From Bacillota bacterium (GTDB lineage: Bacteria > Bacillota > Clostridia > Clostridiales > Clostridiaceae), in NCBI GenBank assembly GCA_023440105.1, contig JAEXSY010000037.1:1-8811 (forward strand): a DNA stretch of 8,811 nucleotides, given 5' to 3'. Made by a program: the position numbers and the translations under genes. Of this stretch, positions 5,181 through 8,811 are shown in pieces. Within the stretch, counting starts at the first letter, position 1. Each line of letters begins with the position of its first letter. Below the pieces are notes generated by a model, which saw only the letters and a program-made list of their open reading frames with translations, ran no database searches and had not been told where the DNA came from.

Positions 5181-6179
5181 TTAATGGTTTTTATATTCCT
5201 TGCCGGCATTGTTTATGCTTGTGGGAATTTTTTTCTCTTTTAAATAACTTCTGCTTTCATTTAGAGTACCGTATTCTAATTCTTCACCAGAAATAATTAT
5301 TGTCATTTCTTTATCGGAGCTTAAAAGCTCATTTTTCTCTAATACCTCAAAAAAGCTTATAAGACCTTTATCTATACTTTTATTTTTTAAATGAGTGGAG
5401 GAAATTATTCCTCTCAGCTTTTGATTAGGAGCAGTTGTATCAATAATTCTGTTGAGCTTATTGACAGTTATAGTATATTTATTGCTGTGTTCAATGACAA
5501 TGGTACTTTTAGGGATATTGTAATATATAGCAAAAGATATTACAGCTATAGATAAAGCAGAAAAAAATAAAGCTATCAATCCTTTATAATCCCATAGAGT
5601 CTTTTTTTTAGAGCCTACAGCTATAGATCCTATCTGTGGCTTTTCCTCTGGTTTTATATTCATAAATTCTCCATAGGAGGTTAATATAATACAGCCTCCC
5701 TTATTTTCAGTAAGAACAAGACCTCTTATTTCACCTGCTATTGTAAGGGCTTTGGTGTCTAAAACAGCTTCGTTAGCCTCAGCAATGCTTAAATAGTCCT
5801 GCAATTCTTTGTAAGCTTCATTGCCTGCAATAATTGTGTAAGCTATAAGATAGCTGCTCCATTTCTCTAAATATCTTTTAGGATAGCCAGCAATCTTTGA
5901 GAGTTTATTAATATTGATTCTTCGTATGCTGAAAAACTCCTTGCTAAGGATAGGAGAGTTATTTATATTAATAGCTATATTTAATAGCTGATTCTTTTCT
6001 TTAAGGCTTGGAAGTTTAGAGGTTAAATCTCTGAGTGTTACTCCATAGAGCTTTAGCTCTCGGATGAATAAGGCTATCTCTTTTTTTCTAGTTTCTACTA
6101 GCTTTTCGCTTACAATCTCCATAACGGTGTTATAGGAAAAAGCATATTTATTCTTGTTTAGTATAAAGTCATAGTTCAT
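5181..6179 (-). CDS. SigI C-terminal-like domain fused to RsgI-type anti-sigma membrane protein
   Basis: 332-residue protein with an unusual order of parts. Residues about 28-131 (RKKEIALFIRELKLYGVTLRDL, later INKLSKIAGYPKRYLEKWSSYLIA, ending KELQDYL) resemble the C-terminal, helix-turn-helix half of SigI-family sigma factors. Sigma region 2 is absent. Residues about 148-190 (AGEIRGLVLTENKGGCIILT, then GEFMNIKPEEKPQIGS) match the RsgI N-terminal anti-sigma domain, which normally binds SigI. One membrane span lies at 199-220. Residues 221-332 outside resemble the RsgI region next to the membrane (TVNKLNRIID, then ISFFEVLEKNELLS), without a carbohydrate-binding module. In canonical systems sigI and rsgI are separate adjacent genes, and no sigI is visible here. 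AGGGGGA four bases before the ATG fixes the start, so this is not a truncated reading of a longer sigI. It is the first gene of an operon with rluF. The RsgI assignment is secure by pattern; the SigI part is likely. It could act as a membrane-bound DNA-binding regulator or as a sigma/anti-sigma decoy. Confidence 0.82.
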   Translation of the reverse strand: MNYDFILNKNKYAFSYNTVMEIVSEKLVETRKKEIALFIRELKLYGVTLRDLTSKLPSLKEKNQLLNIAININNSPILSKEFFSIRRININKLSKIAGYPKRYLEKWSSYLIAYTIIAGNEAYKELQDYLSIAEANEAVLDTKALTIAGEIRGLVLTENKGGCIILTSYGEFMNIKPEEKPQIGSIAVGSKKKTLWDYKGLIALFFSALSIAVISFAIYYNIPKSTIVIEHSNKYTITVNKLNRIIDTTAPNQKLRGIISSTHLKNKSIDKGLISFFEVLEKNELLSSDKEMTIIISGEELEYGTLNESRSYLKEKKIPTSINNAGKEYKNH

Positions 6180-6211
6180 AGGTTCCCCCTCAAAATTAAA
6201 TCCCTAAATAT

Positions 6212-6217
6212 ATTATA
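6212..6217 (-). promoter_or_regulatory. Candidate -10 element for the SigI/RsgI-like operon
   Basis: A perfect TATAAT on the minus strand (6217-6212) lies 32 bases upstream of the ATG at 6179, in the 110-base divergent gap. No good -35 box is found at 16-18 bases; the best is TGTAAA with three matches. The C-rich -35 and CGA-type -10 expected of a SigI-dependent promoter were not seen. Confidence 0.35.
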
Positions 6218-6281
6218 AGGCTTATTAGAGTTTTTTTACATATAAAGAGTGAGATTTTCCGATAATAAAACCATAGCATAT

Positions 6282-6288
6282 AAAGGGG
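6282..6288 (+). promoter_or_regulatory. Ribosome binding site that sets the start at 6296
   Basis: AAAGGGG at 6282-6288 stands 7 bases before ATG 6296 but only 1 base before the in-frame GTG at 6290. The ATG is therefore the start, giving an N-terminus MKRFVTLLSVLL typical of a signal peptide. Confidence 0.8.
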
Positions 6289-6295
6289 TGTGTCC

Positions 6296-7012
6296 ATGAA
6301 AAGATTTGTTACTTTACTATCGGTGCTTTTAAGTGTATTCTTTATTAGCTTTTGTTCTTCTGAAGCTTCTCCAAAGGGAAGGCATTCTGTAGCTCAAGTA
6401 GAGACAGAAACTATTGAAACGAAAACACCATATTTTAAAAGTCAATTAAATATACCCGTAGTAACAATTTCAGGGAATAAAAAACTATCGGATAAAATTA
6501 ACCAAGGCTTTAAGGATGAAGCACTGGCATTCAGAAGTCAGGTAGAGCTAGAGGCTAAAAAAGCCTATGAGGAGCTTACTAAGGCAGGGGTAGAGGTATC
6601 TCCCTATGAAGTCATAACTAAATATCAGATACATAATCTTAAAGACTATTTAAGCCTCACAATCACCTACTATCAATATACGGGAGGTGCTCATGGAATC
6701 TCACAGGTAATATCTCATAATTATGATTTAGCCTCTGGTAATAGACTAGAGCTTAAGGATATATTCAAGAAAGACTATAATTATCAGGAGGTAATAAATA
6801 AAGTTATTAAAGAGGCCATAGCAAAAAAGCCTGAGGAATTTTTTCCTGATGCCTTTCAGGGAATATCTGAAAATCAAAACTTTTACATAGGTAGAGAGGG
6901 TATAACAATTTATTTTCAAAACTATGAAATTGCCCCTTATACCGCAGGAAATCCTGAATTTTTAATACCTTACAGCATTATTAGAGAAGGATTAAATATA
7001 AACATACAATAA
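6296..7012 (+). CDS. Secreted DUF4163/DUF3298 (PdaC/RsiV-like) protein
   Basis: 238-residue exported protein. A signal peptide covers about 1-25 (MKRF, hydrophobic core TLLSVLLSVFFISF, then CSSEAS). The cysteine at 20 is preceded by F, so it does not make a normal lipobox, and cleavage by signal peptidase I after about SEA/EAS is more likely. Residues about 45-137 fit DUF4163, with YYQYTGGAHGISQ (125-137), the hallmark of PdaC and RsiV outside domains. Residues about 150-230 fit DUF3298: LELKDIF, then FYIGREGITIYFQNYEIAPYTAGNPEFLIPYS. RsiV uses this fold to bind lysozyme, and in PdaC it accompanies a polysaccharide deacetylase. Here the fold stands alone with no membrane span, sigma-binding segment or catalytic domain, so binding of a cell-wall ligand is inference. 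It is divergent from the SigI/RsgI-like gene and ends at a strong terminator. Confidence 0.85.
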   Translation: MKRFVTLLSVLLSVFFISFCSSEASPKGRHSVAQVETETIETKTPYFKSQLNIPVVTISGNKKLSDKINQGFKDEALAFRSQVELEAKKAYEELTKAGVEVSPYEVITKYQIHNLKDYLSLTITYYQYTGGAHGISQVISHNYDLASGNRLELKDIFKKDYNYQEVINKVIKEAIAKKPEEFFPDAFQGISENQNFYIGREGITIYFQNYEIAPYTAGNPEFLIPYSIIREGLNINIQ

Positions 7013-7017
7013 ATATT

Positions 7018-7043
7018 AAGGAGAATTCTCAATTCTCCTTTTT
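7018..7043 (+). terminator. Intrinsic terminator after the DUF4163/DUF3298 gene
   Basis: AAGGAGAATT (7018-7027) and AATTCTCCTT (7031-7040) form a perfect 10-bp stem with a CTC loop. A run of T (7039-7043) follows. It begins 5 bases after the stop codon. Confidence 0.9.
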
Positions 7044-7122
7044 CTATAGGTTTTTTAATGATATATTATCCATATGAAAGTAAATTATCATAAGAATTTA
7101 TTTGCCATAAGGAGATATTAGC

Positions 7123-8496
7123 ATGAATATAAAGGATATAATAAATAAGCAGAAGGAGTACTTTAATACTGGAAAGACAATGGATATCCCCTTCAGGCTA
7201 CAGATGCTGACTAGGCTAAAAGAGTCAATTAAAAGCCATGAGGATGAGGTCTTTGAGGCTCTCAGAAAGGATTTAAACAAGCCAGAGGCTGAAACCATGA
7301 CCACAGAACTGGGGCTGTGCTATGAGGAGATAGACTATTTCAAAAAGCATTTAAAGGCCTTGGCGAAGGCTAAAAGGGTTAGGACTCCAATATATAGCTG
7401 GCCTGCCAAAAGCTATATTTATAAGGAGCCTTATGGAGTTGTTTTGATAATCGGACCCTTTAATTATCCTTTTCAACTAAATATTTCACCCCTCATAGGT
7501 GCCATAGCTGCAGGAAATTGTGCTTTGATTAAACCTTCCAAGTCCTCTAAGGCTACAACCTTATGTCTTATAAAGATTATTGAAGAGGCATTTCCAGAGG
7601 AGTATGTAAAGGTAATAGAACCCTTTGGAGGTAGAGAAGAGATGACAGCGATTTTGAAGGAACGCTATGATTATATTTTCTTTACAGGAAGCGTTGCTGT
7701 TGGAAAGGTGATAATGGAGGCAGCAGCTAAGCACCTTACCCCTGTAACCTTAGAGCTTGGTGGAAAGAGTCCGGCACTTATAGATAAAAACTGTGATTTA
7801 AAAAAGGCTGCTAAGAGAATAGCCTGGGGAAAGTTTATTAACGCAGGGCAAACCTGTATCGCACCAGATTACGTACTTTTGCCGCCTGAACATAAAGAGG
7901 AATTTATAGCTTACTTAAGAGGATTTACAGAAGAATTTTATGGCAGTGCCCCCAGTGACAGCCCTGATTATCCAAAGATAATTGATGAAAGACAGTTTGA
8001 TACCCTAGTAGCCTATCTTTCGGATGGGAATATAGCCATGGGAGGTAGTTACAACCGTGAAAAGCTGTATATAGCACCTACAGTGTTAACTGACGCAGCT
8101 GTAGACTCTGAAGTGATGACGGAAGAGATTTTCGGTCCTATACTTCCTATTATAGAGTATAGTACCCTGGAGGAGGCCATTGGATTTATAAATTCTAGAG
8201 AAAAACCTCTAGCGTTATATTTCTTCACAAAAGATGATGGTAATGCAGAGAGAGTTCTTAGGGAAACCTCCTCAGGAGGAGGCTGTATAAATGATACAAT
8301 AATGCATGTTGCCTCTAATAAGCTTCCTTTTGGTGGTGTTGGTAATAGTGGCATGGGAAGTTATCACGGTGAGTATAGCTTTAAAACCTTCACCCACGAA
8401 AGAGGGATAATTAAGCAGAGTAATATATTTGATCTTAAGCTTAAGTATCCTCCTTATAAGGATAAAATAAAGCTATATAAGAAGATATTTAAATAA
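7123..8496 (+). CDS. Class 3 (ALDH3/YwdH-like) aldehyde dehydrogenase
   Basis: 457-residue NAD(P)-dependent aldehyde dehydrogenase, which oxidises aldehydes to carboxylic acids. Motifs in order are GVVLIIGPFNYPF with oxyanion Asn114 (105-117), GNCALIKPS with cofactor-binding Lys137, FTGSVAVGK (187-195), LELGGKSP with general base Glu211, and NAGQTCIAPDY with the catalytic Cys245. EEIFGPILPI and FGGVGNSGMGSYHGEYSFKTFTH follow. The length of about 455, the short N-terminus, the QTCIAPDY motif and the basic C-terminus (YPPYKDKIKLYKKIF) are typical of class 3 enzymes, which take medium- and long-chain aliphatic or aromatic aldehydes. The precise substrate cannot be read from sequence. AAGGAG (7109-7114) eight bases before the ATG fixes the start. 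It stands alone between two terminators, so aldehyde detoxification is more likely than a role in a local pathway. Confidence 0.95.
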   Translation: MNIKDIINKQKEYFNTGKTMDIPFRLQMLTRLKESIKSHEDEVFEALRKDLNKPEAETMTTELGLCYEEIDYFKKHLKALAKAKRVRTPIYSWPAKSYIYKEPYGVVLIIGPFNYPFQLNISPLIGAIAAGNCALIKPSKSSKATTLCLIKIIEEAFPEEYVKVIEPFGGREEMTAILKERYDYIFFTGSVAVGKVIMEAAAKHLTPVTLELGGKSPALIDKNCDLKKAAKRIAWGKFINAGQTCIAPDYVLLPPEHKEEFIAYLRGFTEEFYGSAPSDSPDYPKIIDERQFDTLVAYLSDGNIAMGGSYNREKLYIAPTVLTDAAVDSEVMTEEIFGPILPIIEYSTLEEAIGFINSREKPLALYFFTKDDGNAERVLRETSSGGGCINDTIMHVASNKLPFGGVGNSGMGSYHGEYSFKTFTHERGIIKQSNIFDLKLKYPPYKDKIKLYKKIFK

Positions 8497-8520
8497 GCTC
8501 ATTAAAATATATGTAATAGG

Positions 8521-8557
8521 CAAGGCTGCTTGTGGATTCTACTCCAAAGCAGCCTTG
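8521..8557. terminator. Hairpin between the convergent ALDH and kinase genes
   Basis: CAAGGCTGCTT (8521-8531) pairs perfectly with AAGCAGCCTTG (8547-8557) across a 15-base loop. The stem is GC-rich, but only AT-rich, not pure T, sequence follows on either strand. It sits between two genes that converge, so a shared terminator is the likeliest role. Confidence 0.65.
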
Positions 8558-8601
8558 GTTAGTATTTATAGCTAATCTTTTTTGTCTTAAGATATTTTAT
8601 A

Positions 8602-8811
8602 TTAGTAGGAATATATATCTGAGAATTCTATATTTATTTTGTCAATTTTGTTTGAGGTAGGAATAAGCTTATCATAAAGAGTGGATTCTTCTGTTTCTGT
8701 ACATCTAGCAGGAAGGGTTATTATAAAGCTGGACCCTTGTCCGTAGATGCTTTCGGCTTTAATGGTTCCTTCATGGAGCTCTACTAGTGATTTTACCAGA
8801 GACAGTCCAAT
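8602..8811 (-). CDS. Sensor histidine kinase, C-terminal end only
   Basis: The frame is open to the right edge and ends at TAA (8604-8602), giving 69 residues. It starts IGLSLVKSLVELHEGTIKAE, then SIYGQGSSFIITLP, which is the G2 box and last strands of a histidine kinase ATP-binding (HATPase_c) domain. A tail of about 35 residues follows, ending KIDKINIEFSDIYSY, a terminal motif that I recall from many clostridial membrane sensor kinases. The phosphoacceptor histidine, the N and G1 boxes and the sensor domain lie outside, so the stimulus is unknown. The response regulator, if adjacent, would be further right. Confidence 0.88.
   Translation of the reverse strand: MGLSLVKSLVELHEGTIKAESIYGQGSSFIITLPARCTETEESTLYDKLIPTSNKIDKINIEFSDIYSY

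Noticed and set aside
6235..6266. Plus-strand promoter TTTACA...GATAAT for the DUF4163/DUF3298 gene
   Set aside because: The spacing is 20 bases, too long for a standard promoter, and no better pair was found.
6290..6295. GTG at 6290 as the start of the DUF4163/DUF3298 gene
   Set aside because: It would lie only one base after the AAAGGGG ribosome binding site. ATG 6296 has ideal 7-base spacing and gives a typical signal peptide.
6341..6370. Lipoprotein cleavage site at the cysteine in FISFCSSEAS
   Set aside because: The residue before the cysteine is Phe, which does not fit the lipobox rule of a small residue at -1. Signal peptidase I cleavage is favoured.
8049..8354. 101-codon open frame on the minus strand
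   Set aside because: It is antisense to the most conserved part of the aldehyde dehydrogenase, including its C-terminal motifs. It is a by-product of codon composition there.

Overview
The window is an AT-rich, low-GC Gram-positive segment. It is most likely from an endospore-forming member of the Clostridia. Supporting signs are a BofA sporulation protein, a sensor-kinase C-terminus of clostridial type, strong purine-rich Shine-Dalgarno sites before most genes, frequent AGA/AGG arginine codons and compact intrinsic terminators. No transposase, integrase, tRNA, rRNA or CRISPR array was seen. It reads as ordinary chromosome with a few unusual small genes and one unusual regulatory protein.

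Layout. The plus strand opens with the last 273 residues of an NADP-type glutamate dehydrogenase (gdhA), followed by a HAAS/DUF1700-type membrane protein (964-1713). A bidirectional terminator (1725-1767) separates these from a minus-strand block. That block is, in reading order, a 53-residue basic small protein (4091-3930), ispF (3905-3432), a hairpin, bofA (3343-3119), a terminator, and an ABC-2-like permease (2854-1769). A sigma-A-like promoter at 4120-4148 is the likely source of the small protein and ispF. Diverging from it is a short plus-strand frame at 4257 with a strong ribosome binding site. This frame has no stop before it enters the terminator of rluF.

A second minus-strand operon (6179-4401) encodes a 332-residue membrane protein and the rRNA pseudouridine synthase RluF. 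The membrane protein is the most interesting item here. Its N-terminal third looks like the C-terminal domain of the sigma factor SigI, fused to an RsgI-type anti-sigma domain, a single membrane span and an RsgI-like outside domain. The sigma region 2 half is missing, and the Asn-Pro bond expected in RsgI outside domains also appears to be missing. Divergent from it is a secreted DUF4163/DUF3298 protein (6296-7012), then a class 3 aldehyde dehydrogenase (7123-8496). A partial histidine kinase enters from the right edge on the minus strand (8811-8602).

Functional links. The genes do not form one pathway: they cover nitrogen assimilation (gdhA), isoprenoid precursors (ispF), sporulation (bofA), rRNA modification (rluF) and aldehyde oxidation. 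The plausible working unit is the divergent pair around 6180-6295, an envelope-spanning SigI/RsgI-like regulator next to an exported RsiV/PdaC-like protein. That pairing is inferred from position only.
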